DNA of 51,997 nt from Levilactobacillus fujinensis (GTDB lineage Bacteria > Bacillota > Bacilli > Lactobacillales > Lactobacillaceae). Below the pieces are notes generated by a model. It was not told the origin of the DNA, searched no databases, and was given only the letters and a program-made list of their open reading frames with translations. Shown here in pieces: positions 7,642 to 16,764 of the stretch. A program made the position numbers and the translations under genes. Every line of letters begins with the position of its first letter. The first letter of the stretch is position 1. Location: the NCBI RefSeq assembly GCF_003946335.1, contig NZ_RHNX01000024.1:1-51997 (forward strand), read 5' to 3'.

Positions 7642-7682
7642 TTTACCGAAAATTTACACGAATGCGACGAAGAATATATATT
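7642..7682 (+). promoter_or_regulatory. Candidate PhoP box and promoter of the pst operon
   Basis: TTTACC (7642-7647) and TTTACA (7653-7658) are direct repeats with 11-bp spacing, as in Gram-positive PhoP boxes (TTxACA-N5-TTxACA). TATATT at 7677-7682 is a -10 candidate, with the second repeat at the -35 position (18-bp spacing). This fits activation by PhoP under phosphate limitation. Confidence 0.55.
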
Positions 7683-7788
7683 CATCGCTTAGAATCAAGG
7701 TTGTAAGTTAAGGGGAGGCACCACGAAGATGCTTAGCTTACGAAGTGGTGGTTCTACTATACTTAAAAAAAGACATGGAGTGACAGAG

Positions 7789-8682
7789 ATGAATAAGGGA
7801 TCAAAGTTAGCAATGGGGATTGCAGCACTTAGTTTACTATTAGTGGGTTGTGGCAAGGCCACGAGCTCATCCAGTAGCAAAGGCAGTAGTAGCGAAGCAC
7901 TATCCGGCAAGGTGACAGCGGTTGGCTCGACTGCCTTACAACCATTGGCAGCAAAGGCCGGCGCCAACTTCACCGCTAAGAACAGCAAGGTGACTTTAAC
8001 GGTTCAAGGTGGCGGTTCCGGGACTGGGTTGAGTCAAGTTCAAGCTGGTGCCGTTTCTATCGGGGACTCTGACATTTTCGCTGAAGAAAAAGACGGTATC
8101 AAGGCTGACAAGTTAACGGATCACAAGGTAGCCGTTGTGGGAATGGCCCCAGTTGTCAACAAGGATACCGGTATCAAGAACCTGAAGATGGCGCAATTAA
8201 AGCAAATCTTTACGGGTAAGATCACTAACTGGAAAGAAGTCGGTGGTAAGGACCAGAAGATCGTCATCATCAACCGGGCCCAAGGTAGTGGGACACGGGC
8301 AACATTTGAAAACGCCGTACTGAAAGGTACTGACGCTGTGAAGTCTCAAGAACAAGATTCTAACGGTGCTGTTCAAAAGATTGTGGGTTCTACACCAGGT
8401 GCAGTAAGTTACTTAGCTTTCTCTTACTTCACGAACAAGCTCCAAGCCGTTTCCATCGATAATGTAACGCCAACGGACAACAACGTTGAAACGAACAAGT
8501 GGAAGATCTGGTCTTACGAACACATGTACACTAAGGGCACGCCTGACAAGGCAACGACTGCCTTCCTGAAGTACATGGACTCCAAGACGGTTCAAGACAG
8601 CTTGGTTAAGGACATGGGTTACATCAGTATTCACGACATGAAGGTCGCTAAGGATGCTAAAGGTACCGTTACGCAAAACTAA
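7789..8682 (+). CDS. pstS: Phosphate ABC transporter substrate-binding lipoprotein PstS
   Basis: 297 residues from the ATG after GGAGTGACAGAG; an upstream in-frame ATG at 7729 lacks a site. A lipoprotein signal LLLVGC places the lipidated cysteine at residue 21, followed by a Ser-rich linker. Phosphate-binding elements of the PstS fold are visible: VGSTALQPLAA, GGGSGTGLSQV, GDSDIFAEEK and NRAQGSGTRATFE. It captures phosphate outside the membrane for PstCA. It is the first gene of pstSCAB, behind a candidate PhoP box. A hairpin with seven T between pstS and pstC should reduce read-through so that PstS is made in excess. Confidence 0.95.
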   Translation: MNKGSKLAMGIAALSLLLVGCGKATSSSSSKGSSSEALSGKVTAVGSTALQPLAAKAGANFTAKNSKVTLTVQGGGSGTGLSQVQAGAVSIGDSDIFAEEKDGIKADKLTDHKVAVVGMAPVVNKDTGIKNLKMAQLKQIFTGKITNWKEVGGKDQKIVIINRAQGSGTRATFENAVLKGTDAVKSQEQDSNGAVQKIVGSTPGAVSYLAFSYFTNKLQAVSIDNVTPTDNNVETNKWKIWSYEHMYTKGTPDKATTAFLKYMDSKTVQDSLVKDMGYISIHDMKVAKDAKGTVTQN

Positions 8683-8709
8683 TTTTTAAAAATAGTCGTT
8701 TGTCACATG

Positions 8710-8745
8710 GGTGGAGGTGCGGTTGTAGCGCCTTCATCTTTTTTT
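8710..8745 (+). terminator. Intercistronic terminator between pstS and pstC
   Basis: An 11-pair stem with wobbles (GGTGGAGGTGC / GCGCCTTCATC) and a 7-nt loop is followed by seven T. As pstC follows after 16 nt, it probably acts as a partial terminator that sets the ratio of PstS to the membrane complex. Confidence 0.65.
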
Positions 8746-8761
8746 AAGGGGGAGTCAACTT

Positions 8762-9718
8762 ATGGAACAAACCAATTTTCAACTGAAAAAGCAAGACGCC
8801 CAATCCCACGACGAATGGGATGCCCGCCTGCACCGGGCAACTCGCGCAACCCGTGAAGATTGGATGGGGCGCGGCATCAGTTATCTCTGTATCGGCGTGA
8901 TTATCTTGGTGGTGGCGTCTATGCTCTGGTTCATTACATCAAAGGGGATTGCCACATTCACCCAGAACCATGTGAGTCTGTGGAAGTTCCTATCTGGGAC
9001 TAACTGGGCACCTGATCAAGGCCAAATCGGTGCTTTACCGATGATTGTTGGATCGTTTGCTGTTACCTTCGCCGCTGCTATTGTGGCGACACCGTTTGCG
9101 GTTGGAACTGCCATCTTTATGACGGAAATTTCACCCAACAAAGGGCGTAAACTGCTACAACCCGTCATTGAACTGCTGGTGGGGATTCCTTCAGTCGTTT
9201 ACGGATTTATCGGTCTAGCCGTAGTTGTACCATTTATGCGGCATTTAGTTGGGGGTTCTGGATTCGGAATTATTTCCGCAACCTTCGTCCTTTTCGTCAT
9301 GGTTTTACCAACGATTACCACGATGACGGTCGATAGTTTACGCGCCGTTCCGCGGCATTATAAGGAAGCTTCATTAGCTTTAGGAGCAACACGGTGGCAA
9401 ACCGTTTCACGAGTGATCTTACGTTCTGCGACACCCGGGATCTTGACCGCTGTTATCTTTGGGATGGCGCGAGCTTTCGGTGAAGCCTTGGCCGTACAAA
9501 TGGTCATTGGAAACGCGGCAATTATGCCTAAAAACCTGATCTCACCAGCCTCAACTCTGACTAGTCAGTTAACGACTGGCATTGGGGATACCATTGATGG
9601 TACGTTGCCAAACAACGCCCTGTGGTCCTTAGCGTTGATTCTGTTACTCATGTCATTATTCTTCAACGCACTAGTTCGATTCATCGCTAAGAGGGGGCAA
9701 TTAAAGAATGGGCGCTAA
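8762..9718 (+). CDS. pstC: Phosphate ABC transporter permease PstC
   Basis: 318 residues. A polar N-terminus of about 45 residues precedes the first span (ISYLCIGVIILVVASMLWFI); in total about six spans fit the family. The cytoplasmic EAA loop for contact with PstB is clear: KEASLALGATRWQTVSRVIL followed by ATPGI (about residues 200-225). A GGGGGAGT-type site precedes the ATG. The stop overlaps the pstA start by 11 bp. It pairs with PstA to form the phosphate channel. Confidence 0.95.
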   Translation: MEQTNFQLKKQDAQSHDEWDARLHRATRATREDWMGRGISYLCIGVIILVVASMLWFITSKGIATFTQNHVSLWKFLSGTNWAPDQGQIGALPMIVGSFAVTFAAAIVATPFAVGTAIFMTEISPNKGRKLLQPVIELLVGIPSVVYGFIGLAVVVPFMRHLVGGSGFGIISATFVLFVMVLPTITTMTVDSLRAVPRHYKEASLALGATRWQTVSRVILRSATPGILTAVIFGMARAFGEALAVQMVIGNAAIMPKNLISPASTLTSQLTTGIGDTIDGTLPNNALWSLALILLLMSLFFNALVRFIAKRGQLKNGR

Positions 9719-10595
9719 ACGTACAGATTTTATCGCGACGGTCATCATTGATTTGATTGTGGCCGCGGTGGTTGGTATCCTGGTCTTCTTATTGGCCTAC
9801 ATCTTAATTTCGGGATTACCTCACGTGAGCTGGTCATTCCTAACGGGAACGACCGATGCTTTTAGTGGTGCTGGTGGTATTGGGGTGCAACTGTTTAATT
9901 CCTTTTACCTATTAGTTCTGACAATGTTGATTTCCATTCCCATTTCCTTGGGTGCGGGAATCTATTTGGCAGAGTACGCCAAGGACAACTGGCGGACGAG
10001 CTTGATTCGTTCTGCTATTGAAGTTCTGAGTTCATTGCCATCCGTGGTGGTGGGACTATTTGGGTTCCTGCTGTTCGTGGTGAAGTTCAAAATTGGTTTC
10101 TCTGTTATCTCTGGAGCGATTGCGTTGACGTTCTTCAACTTACCACTGTTGACGCGGAATATTGAAGAGTCGCTGAGTGCTGTTCCCCGTGACCAACGGG
10201 AAGCCGGACTGTCACTGGGTTTGTCCAAGTGGAAGACTGAAATCGGAATTATCCTGCCGGTCGCGTTACCAGGAATTGTGACGGGAATCGTGTTGAGTGC
10301 TGGTCGGGTCTTTGGTGAAGCGGCTGCCTTAATCTACACGGCCGGTCAAAGTGCCCCAGTCACGAACTTCTCAGACTGGAATCCGATGGATCCGGCGAGT
10401 CCGCTGAATCCCTTCCGGCCTGCTGAAACGTTGGCTGTTCATATTTGGAAGGTCAACACGGAAGGATTGGCGAGCAATGCGGCGCAGTTGTCTGCCGCTG
10501 CCTCAGCCGTACTGATTATTGCTGTGTTGTTATTCAACTTAGGTGCCCGAGTATTGGGAAACTTTCTCTATCGGCGCGTCACGGCCAGCAAGTAA
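9708..10595 (+). CDS. pstA: Phosphate ABC transporter permease PstA
   Basis: 295 residues, started at the ATG in TTAAAGAATGGGC with GAGGGGG 10 nt upstream inside pstC. The six-span permease fold has an EAA loop REAGLSLGLSKWKTEIGIIL and ALPGI (about residues 165-190). It dimerises with PstC and couples to PstB. The overlap with pstC indicates translational coupling. Confidence 0.95.
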   Translation: MGAKRTDFIATVIIDLIVAAVVGILVFLLAYILISGLPHVSWSFLTGTTDAFSGAGGIGVQLFNSFYLLVLTMLISIPISLGAGIYLAEYAKDNWRTSLIRSAIEVLSSLPSVVVGLFGFLLFVVKFKIGFSVISGAIALTFFNLPLLTRNIEESLSAVPRDQREAGLSLGLSKWKTEIGIILPVALPGIVTGIVLSAGRVFGEAAALIYTAGQSAPVTNFSDWNPMDPASPLNPFRPAETLAVHIWKVNTEGLASNAAQLSAAASAVLIIAVLLFNLGARVLGNFLYRRVTASK

Positions 10596-10607
10596 GGAGG
10601 AGCTGCT

Positions 10608-11411
10608 ATGTTAAAACAATATTCATTTGAAAAAACTGCCGTGCAGACCTTCCCCGACAACGTATCTTTAGCGATGCGAACGGAAAACTTGCAGGTCTTT
10701 TATGGCGCGAACCATGCGATGCACGATGCTGACCTAGGTTTTCCTAAGAATCAGATTACCGCATTGATCGGCGCGTCTGGTTCCGGGAAGTCGACCTATC
10801 TGCGTTCTTTGAATCGGATGAATGACAATATCGCTACCGTGACTGGGAAAATCTGGTATCACGGTGTCGATATCAATGAGCCCAATGTGAACATTTACGA
10901 GATTCGACGCCACATCGGAATGGTTTTTCAACGACCAAACCCATTTGCCAAGTCGATTCGCGAAAACATTGTGTACGCATTGAAGGCAAATGGTTTTAAG
11001 GGCAAAGCGGAATTAGAAGAACGGGTCGAAACGAGTTTAAAGGGGGCGGCCCTATGGGATGAGGTCAAGGATAGCTTGGATAAGAGTGCCTTGGCGTTAT
11101 CTGGGGGGCAACAACAGCGTCTATGCATTGCGCGTTCGATTGCCATGGAACCTGACGTTTTACTTCTAGACGAACCTTGTAGCGCGTTAGACCCCATTTC
11201 AACGGTGAAGGTTGAAGAAACACTGTTGGAATTACAAAAGAAGTATTCAATTATCATCGTGACTCACAACATGCAACAAGCCGCACGGGTCAGCAGCCAG
11301 TGTGCGTTCTTCCATCTCGGTCACGTGATGGAGTACACGCCAACTGCGACAATGTTCAGTAATCCTCAAATCCCGGCAACTCAGGATTACATTTCCGGGA
11401 GCTTTGGATAG
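10608..11411 (+). CDS. pstB: Phosphate ABC transporter ATPase PstB
   Basis: 267 residues after AAGGAGGAG. Walker A GASGSGKST (about 55-63), the Q-loop in MVFQRPNPFAKS, the signature LSGGQQQRL, and Walker B VLLLDEPCSALDP are all intact; the RPNPF sequence is typical of PstB. It powers PstCA. This operon has a single pstB and no phoU downstream, whereas many lactobacilli carry two pstB copies and phoU; those genes are not in this window. A terminator follows. Confidence 0.95.
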   Translation: MLKQYSFEKTAVQTFPDNVSLAMRTENLQVFYGANHAMHDADLGFPKNQITALIGASGSGKSTYLRSLNRMNDNIATVTGKIWYHGVDINEPNVNIYEIRRHIGMVFQRPNPFAKSIRENIVYALKANGFKGKAELEERVETSLKGAALWDEVKDSLDKSALALSGGQQQRLCIARSIAMEPDVLLLDEPCSALDPISTVKVEETLLELQKKYSIIIVTHNMQQAARVSSQCAFFHLGHVMEYTPTATMFSNPQIPATQDYISGSFG

Positions 11412-11434
11412 GCGTTTGAAAATCAAGTGATACG

Positions 11435-11469
11435 AAGGAGTCGCGGCGTAACGCTCGGCTCCTTTTTAC
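11435..11469 (+). terminator. Terminator of the pst operon
   Basis: A stem AAGGAG...CTCCTT with an inner GC-rich part is followed by five T, 24 nt after the pstB stop. Confidence 0.75.
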
Positions 11470-11489
11470 TTACAACTGAAGATTGAAAT

Positions 11490-11759
11490 TGACGTACACA
11501 ATCAGAGCCGGAGCGCGATCAGTATCACTAGTTACACTTAAAAATGGCACTGACAATCTCTGAAAATCAGATGATGTCAGTGCCATTTTATTTTACAATG
11601 ATTAGTGATATGACTGCAGGCTGAATTGAAAGCATACGGTACACGAGAAATTCAACGTGTGCTAGGGTAATGCACAATCATAGCCGGCGGTGTTAGGATG
11701 AACCGCCCCTGTAGCAGGCGTAGTCCGCAGAAGCCGTAGGCATACAGATTTCCGCTAGC
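11490..11759. other. Intergenic region between convergent pst and pot operons
   Basis: No gene seen. It contains two fragments of the dispersed repeat (around 11490-11535, CACAATCAGAGCCGGAG; around 11665-11690, CACAATCATAGCCGG) and the strong hairpin listed separately. Confidence 0.5.
11541..11594. terminator. Strong bidirectional terminator between pst and pot operons
   Basis: Perfect 15-bp arms, AAAATGGCACTGACA and TGTCAGTGCCATTTT, enclose a 19-nt loop. T tracts follow in both directions. It could stop read-through from both convergent operons. Confidence 0.8.
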
Positions 11760-12830
11760 CTAGTGGTGCATCTTGAATTCCAGATAGCGGTCGTTGTACA
11801 GTTCGACGATATTCGGTGACAAGTCACGATAGACCTGCAAGTGATCGATGGTCTTCTGATCCGGATAGAATTCTCGGTCATCACGAATCGATTTAGGTAG
11901 CAGCGCCTTAGCTTTCTTGTTTGGTGTCGCGTAACCGATGTATTCCGCATTTTGGGCGGCGTTCTTCGGTTCGCTCATAAAGTTTAAGAAGGCATAGATG
12001 GCGTTGTAGTGTTGGGCCGTCTTGGGGATGACCAGATTGTCGAACCACAAGTTACTGCCCTCGCTTGGCACGACGTAGTGGAGGTGGCTGTTGTTGGCCA
12101 GCATTTCTGCTGCTTCCCCCGACCAATCCACGGCTAATGGTGCCTCATCTTGGATCATGTACATCTTAATTTCGTCAGCAACCACGGCTTTTACGTTGGG
12201 AGCTAGTTTGTTCAGACGTTTTTCGGCGGCCAGTAAGGTCTGGGGATTGGTTGTGTTCATTGACTTGTGCAACGTGACCAGTGACATGCCCATGATATCT
12301 CGGGCCGAGTCAATCAGCATGACCTTGTCACGGAACTTCGGTGACCATAAGTCGTCCCAGTGCTGGACCTCACTGGCTTTGACCATCTTATCGTTGTACA
12401 CGATTCCCAGCGTGCCCCAGAAGTAAGGCATGGAATAACGGTTGCCACGGTCGAACGATTGATTGAGAAATTGTTGGTCAAAATTCCCCCAACCGGTCAG
12501 CCGGCTCTTATCTAGTGGCTGTAACAGGTGGGCACGTTTCATTTTCGAGACCATGTATTCACTTGGTACGGCTAAATCGTAGTGGGTCCCCCCCTGATTG
12601 ATTTTGGTGTACATGGCTTCGTTGCTGTCGAAGGTCTCGACGTTCACGTGGTAGCCCGTTTCCTTTTGAAATTTGGTCAGGAGGTTGGGGTCAATGTAGT
12701 CGCCCCAGTTGTACAGGTTGAGAACCTTACTGCCAGTGCTCCCACTGGACTTTTCCAGCGACTGACTGGCGTAGGCCAAGAGTCCACAGACGGTGAGTAG
12801 GCCCAAGATTAAGCTAAGCAAACGTTTCAT
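11760..12830 (-). CDS. potD: Spermidine/putrescine-binding protein PotD
   Basis: 356 residues. The N-terminal hydrophobic segment (LLSLILGLLTVCGLLAY) has no standard lipobox (LTVC has Val before Cys), so it may be a membrane anchor or signal peptide. The mature part begins VLNLYNWGDYIDPNLL, typical of PotD; WSGEAAEML and SNLWFDNLVIPKTAQ are further hallmarks of polyamine binders. It is the last gene of potABCD; its ATG overlaps the potC stop (ATGA). It delivers polyamines to PotBC. Confidence 0.93.
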   Translation of the reverse strand: MKRLLSLILGLLTVCGLLAYASQSLEKSSGSTGSKVLNLYNWGDYIDPNLLTKFQKETGYHVNVETFDSNEAMYTKINQGGTHYDLAVPSEYMVSKMKRAHLLQPLDKSRLTGWGNFDQQFLNQSFDRGNRYSMPYFWGTLGIVYNDKMVKASEVQHWDDLWSPKFRDKVMLIDSARDIMGMSLVTLHKSMNTTNPQTLLAAEKRLNKLAPNVKAVVADEIKMYMIQDEAPLAVDWSGEAAEMLANNSHLHYVVPSEGSNLWFDNLVIPKTAQHYNAIYAFLNFMSEPKNAAQNAEYIGYATPNKKAKALLPKSIRDDREFYPDQKTIDHLQVYRDLSPNIVELYNDRYLEFKMHH

Positions 12831-13630
12831 GAGGCCACCTCCCGTTTACGGTGTTTACGTTTCTGGCTGGCCTGTTGTATCCAATAGTAGCCGCCGACCA
12901 GTAATAGAGAGAAGAGGAACATGACACCGGACAGCGCGTTGATCTCCAGGTTGATGCCTTGGCGTGCCCGCGAATAAATTTCAACGGACAGCGTAGAAAA
13001 GCCGTTCCCGGTGACGAAGAAGGTGACTGCGAAATCATCTAGTGAGTAGGTCAGTGCCATGAAAAAGCCCGCGAAAATTCCGGGCGAGATAAAAGGAATA
13101 ATGACCTGCGTCAGGAGCTGACGGGTCGTCGCCCCCAGATCTTCCGCGGCGTCTAGCATGGCGGATGACATCTCCCGCAGACGGGGGAGCACCATCAGTA
13201 CCACGATGGGAATTTCGAAGGCAATGTGGCTCATCAGAACCGATCCAAATCCCAGCGGAATTTTGAGCATCGTGAAGAAAATCAGGAAGCTAGCCCCAAT
13301 GATGACGTCGGGTGAGACCATCAGCACGTTGTTAAGCGTCAGGAGAGACTCGCGCGTGACGCGTTTAGTCGTGCGGTTGATTCCCAGCGCTCCCAACGTG
13401 CCAATCAAGGTGGCAATCAATGATGACAATAAGGCGACTAGCAGCGTGTTAGCAACGATGGCCAGCATCCGCGCGTCACTGAACAGCGTCTGGTAATGCC
13501 GCCACGTGAAACCGTGATAGTTGGTCATCGTCTCCCCCTGACTAAAGGAGTAGACAATTAGAAAGACGATGGGGGCGTACAGCACGGCAAAGACTAAAAT
13601 CAGATAAAGGTTAGCTAATTTTTTACTCAT
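12827..13630 (-). CDS. potC: Polyamine ABC transporter permease PotC
   Basis: 267 residues with about six membrane spans. The EAA loop is DAAEDLGATTRQLLTQVIIPFISPGI (about residues 158-183). ATGA overlaps with potB upstream and potD downstream show tight coupling. It forms the polyamine channel with PotB. Confidence 0.93.
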   Translation of the reverse strand: MSKKLANLYLILVFAVLYAPIVFLIVYSFSQGETMTNYHGFTWRHYQTLFSDARMLAIVANTLLVALLSSLIATLIGTLGALGINRTTKRVTRESLLTLNNVLMVSPDVIIGASFLIFFTMLKIPLGFGSVLMSHIAFEIPIVVLMVLPRLREMSSAMLDAAEDLGATTRQLLTQVIIPFISPGIFAGFFMALTYSLDDFAVTFFVTGNGFSTLSVEIYSRARQGINLEINALSGVMFLFSLLLVGGYYWIQQASQKRKHRKREVAS

Positions 13631-14451
13631 CGTGGGGCGCCTCCCTTCGGTTTCTGGTCACCAGTCAGCGTCATGACGATGATCATTGCGACAATCAGGA
13701 TGACGCCAATCGTGGAGCCCATCCCCCAGTTCATGGTAGTCAAGAAGTGTTCCTCAATCGCGGTCCCCAGGGTGATGACCTTATTGCCGCCAATCAGGCG
13801 GGTCAACATGAAGAGAGAGAGCGAGGGGATGAAGACGGCTTGCACACCGGCCTTGACCCCGGGGAGCGTTAAGGGAAAAATAACCCGACGGAATGTCTGC
13901 CAGTTGCTGGCACCAAGGTCGCGACTAGCATTGACAAAGGCCGGATTCAAATCGTCGATCGCGTTGTAGATTGGCAGAATCATAAAGGGAATCTGAATGT
14001 AAGTCGCTACAAAAATGAAGCTGGCGTTAGTGAACAGAATCTGTTGTGGGCCAATGCCAATGAAGGTCAAGAATTGGTTGGCGAGACCGGCCTGACTGAA
14101 AATACCGATGAAGGCGTAGGCCTTGAGCAAAATGTTGATCCAAGTGGGCAAAATGACCAGTAGTAACCAGAATTGGCGGTGTTTGAGCTGATGCAAGAAA
14201 TAGGCGGTGGGGTAGCTGATGAGCCCGGTGAAGAGGGTGATTAAAAACGCGTACCACACGGAATTCAGCGTCATTTTAAGATAGGTTGCTGATTGAAAAT
14301 AAGTGCTGTAGTTCCCCAACGTGAAATGGTGACCGAGGTCAAAGAATGATTGGTAAATGATCAACGCGACCGGGGCGATGACAAATAGTGCCAGCCACAG
14401 GCCATAGGGGATGAAATACAGCCAAGTTTTACGTTTCGTCACTGCTCTCAT
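13627..14451 (-). CDS. potB: Polyamine ABC transporter permease PotB
   Basis: Up to 274 residues. The EAA loop [26 protein letters not shown] (about residues 175-200) and six hydrophobic spans fit PotB. The first ATG (14451) abuts the GGGGGAGGAGG tract too closely; a GTG at 14442, 9 nt after GGAGG, giving [10 protein letters not shown], is the more likely start. The gene begins inside the end of potA (overlap of 14-23 bp). Confidence 0.92.
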   Translation of the reverse strand: MRAVTKRKTWLYFIPYGLWLALFVIAPVALIIYQSFFDLGHHFTLGNYSTYFQSATYLKMTLNSVWYAFLITLFTGLISYPTAYFLHQLKHRQFWLLLVILPTWINILLKAYAFIGIFSQAGLANQFLTFIGIGPQQILFTNASFIFVATYIQIPFMILPIYNAIDDLNPAFVNASRDLGASNWQTFRRVIFPLTLPGVKAGVQAVFIPSLSLFMLTRLIGGNKVITLGTAIEEHFLTTMNWGMGSTIGVILIVAMIIVMTLTGDQKPKGGAPR

Positions 14452-15541
14452 CCTCCTCCCCCTCGTAGGTTTCTAGGCGGGCATCGAATTCGGCTTCTTT
14501 TTCGCCGAAACGCATGACGTGGAGGTCCTGTGGCCGGAAGGTGATGCCGACACTCTGACCGTCTTCGGCCGGGTTGACGGAATGAATCAGCCAGTCGTTA
14601 CCGAGGTCGTCGGTCGCCGCAATTTCGTAATAGTCACCACGGAAAAGCTGAGTGTCGATGGTCACAATCAGCTTAGCGTTAGTTGGCTCGGTCAGTGTCA
14701 GGTCCTCAGGGCGAATCACGATTTCTACGGCCTCGTTCGCTGGAATTCCGGCATCGGCACATTCGAATTGGCGACCACCAAAGGTCACTTGGAAGTCGTC
14801 TAGCATTTTACCGGGCAAAATATTGCTCTCACCAATGAAGTCCGCAACAAAATGATTGATAGGCTCATCGTAAATGTCGACGGGCGTGCCACTCTGAAGG
14901 ACCTCCCCCTGGTTCATGACGAAAATCTCGTCGCTCATAGCGAGGGCTTCTTCCTGGTCATGGGTCACGAACAGGAAGGTAATCCCGAGTCGTTGCTGCA
15001 GGTCACGCAATTCATATTGCATTTCACGGCGCAACTTGGCGTCCAACGCGGAAAGGGGTTCATCGAGTAGCAAGACTTTTGGCTGCATGACAATGGCCCT
15101 GGCAATGGCAATTCGCTGTTGTTGCCCCCCAGACAACGCACTGATCTCCCGGTCGCCATAGTCAGCGAGTCGGACCAGTTTGAGGGCGTTGGCGACGCGG
15201 GTGGTGATTTCTTTTTTTGGTGTCTTTTTAAGGGTCAGGCCAAAGGCAACGTTTTCCGCTACGGTTAAGTGCGGGAAGAGTGCATAGTCTTGGAAGACGG
15301 TGTTGACGTTGCGCTTGTTGGCGGGGACGTCGTTGATGCGCTTACCAGCGAACAGAACGTCCCCCGTGGTTGCATCGGTAAAGCCAGCGATAGTCCGTAA
15401 AATGGTCGTTTTACCGCAGCCTGACGGTCCGAGTAGTGTGTAAAATTTGCCGGACTCTAGCGTAAGGTCAATATTCTTTAAAATAGTCGCGTCACCGTAA
15501 CGCTTGGTGACGTGGTGAAGCGCAATGATGGGTTGTGTCAT
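14429..15541 (-). CDS. potA: Polyamine ABC transporter ATPase PotA
   Basis: 370 residues from an ATG 6 nt after GAGGAGGT; 18 codons of longer frame were removed. Walker [10 protein letters not shown] (about 38-46), signature [14 protein letters not shown], and Walker [12 protein letters not shown] are followed by a C-terminal TOBE-type regulatory domain ([12 protein letters not shown] onwards). The end is very acidic ([11 protein letters not shown]). It is the first gene of potABCD. Upstream 15542-16080 holds no gene; a short fragment of the dispersed repeat lies at about 15793-15840. Confidence 0.94.
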   Translation of the reverse strand: MTQPIIALHHVTKRYGDATILKNIDLTLESGKFYTLLGPSGCGKTTILRTIAGFTDATTGDVLFAGKRINDVPANKRNVNTVFQDYALFPHLTVAENVAFGLTLKKTPKKEITTRVANALKLVRLADYGDREISALSGGQQQRIAIARAIVMQPKVLLLDEPLSALDAKLRREMQYELRDLQQRLGITFLFVTHDQEEALAMSDEIFVMNQGEVLQSGTPVDIYDEPINHFVADFIGESNILPGKMLDDFQVTFGGRQFECADAGIPANEAVEIVIRPEDLTLTEPTNAKLIVTIDTQLFRGDYYEIAATDDLGNDWLIHSVNPAEDGQSVGITFRPQDLHVMRFGEKEAEFDARLETYEGEEDESSDET

Positions 15542-16080
15542 CAGGCTACCTCCTCTGGGTAATAGATTTAGGTGTAAATTGATGGAGATGGTCACTTGCG
15601 GCTAAGAAGAAACTCGTTACTAGCGGGTAGTGACTAACCATAACTGTAATTTTTCTAGCAATAGTTTGGTAATTTTTGCGACGGACTGATTTGTCTTAAG
15701 AGACGATGATTTCCGCTGAGCAGAAACGAACAGATTATGCTGCCCGTTCGTTCTAAAAAAGGGTGGACACAACCTGAAATGTAAGTATATTTGGCGGTTG
15801 AAATCCAAAAATTAGTCGACAACTTTTGCGTTTTAAAAATGTGACAGAACTTGTTGCAACTCCATTGATTATAGCGGGTTTAGCGGCAAAAAGAAATGGA
15901 AAAAGAAGGGGAACATCACAGATGGTTGTGGTAGAAAAACGGCTGTGAAAAATTAGCAAATTAACCAGGTGCAAGATGCTCACTTTAGACAATAAACTAT
16001 TGACCTCTTCGAACCGTAGCATTAAAATTAAATTAGATTTTCACCTTATTTTAATGCAAAACAGAACTTAATTCTGGATT
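15542..16080. other. Long gene-free stretch upstream of potA
   Basis: About 540 bp without a supported gene. The potA ribosome binding site is at its left end. Positions 15793-15840 (GGTTGAAATCCAAAAATT) resemble the first 45 bp of the dispersed repeat. No clear promoter pair was found. Confidence 0.4.
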
Positions 16081-16084
16081 GAAG

Positions 16085-16375
16085 GGCGACAACGATGGGC
16101 GAGTGTTTTCTACCCGCTAGACGTGTTTCTCTTTCACGCGGCCAATTGGCCAGAGGCGCTTTATGTGTTGGTGGCGGGGCCAGTGTTCGTGTGGTTGGCG
16201 TACCGGTTTGTTTGACTACGTGGTTTGAAGCACTACACGAGTTCAGCAGGATAAGGAGCGGTCAACTCAGGATATCTTGAAATGGGCACGAACATACCTT
16301 GATTTTTCCCGACCAATCTTTGTGGATTACGAACGAGTCATGAGTGCCAAAGGCTTGATAGAAGTGGGGGATTAG
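16085..16375 (+). pseudogene. Decayed gene with frameshifts (membrane protein remnant)
   Basis: Two protein-like stretches lie in different frames without a start that joins them. The first (from about 16094) reads WASVFYPLDVFLFHAANWPE then a hydrophobic run ending in a stop at about 16214. The second (from about 16240) reads TQDILKWARTYLDFSRPIFV and ends IEVGD at the stop at 16373-16375, just before the ASCH gene. This looks like the C-terminal part of a membrane-associated protein broken by small indels. I do not recognise the family. Confidence 0.4.
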
Positions 16376-16376
16376 C

Positions 16377-16706
16377 TTGAAAATGGGATTGAATCCGGAT
16401 CAATTTGAGTTGATCCGGATAGGAAGCAAGACAATTGAAATTCGGTTAAATGATGAGAAACGGCGCAGCCTGCAGGTGGGTGATGCCATTTGCTTCTGCA
16501 ACGTGGCGGATGAGACACAGCGGGTCGTCAAGCGCGTGAAGAGTCTGCGACAATTTGCGACCTTTGTCGACCTCTACAGTCACTATTCACCGGTCAGTGT
16601 AGGCAGCTCGGCGACGGATGATATCGCCCAGATGGTGGCCGATACGTATACCATTTACACGCCGGAACAAGAACATCGGTGGGGCGTGGTGGCGATTGGA
16701 ATTTAG
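16377..16706 (+). CDS. ASCH-domain protein, possible RNA-binding
   Basis: 109 residues. The ASCH pattern is visible: MGLNPDQFELIRIGSKTIEIRLNDEKR (substrate-pocket strand with K-T-IE-RL) then LQVGDAICF. ASCH proteins have a PUA-like beta barrel and are linked to RNA binding or modified-nucleoside hydrolysis. A TTG start 5 nt after GGGGGA is used; an ATG 6 nt later is possible. It directly follows a decayed gene and may once have been co-transcribed with it. It ends at a bidirectional terminator. Confidence 0.75.
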   Translation: MKMGLNPDQFELIRIGSKTIEIRLNDEKRRSLQVGDAICFCNVADETQRVVKRVKSLRQFATFVDLYSHYSPVSVGSSATDDIAQMVADTYTIYTPEQEHRWGVVAIGI

Positions 16707-16722
16707 AAGAAATAGGGACGAA

Positions 16723-16753
16723 AAAAGCCATGTTCGCACTGAACATGGCTTTT
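16723..16753. terminator. Bidirectional terminator between ASCH gene and glpF
   Basis: A perfect 13-bp stem AAAAGCCATGTTC / GAACATGGCTTTT with a 5-nt loop serves two convergent genes. Confidence 0.88.
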
Positions 16754-16764
16754 ACTGGTTTAAG

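Noticed and set aside
11693-11950. An 85-codon minus-strand frame at the end of potD
   Set aside because: It is an out-of-frame shadow of potD extended into repeat sequence.
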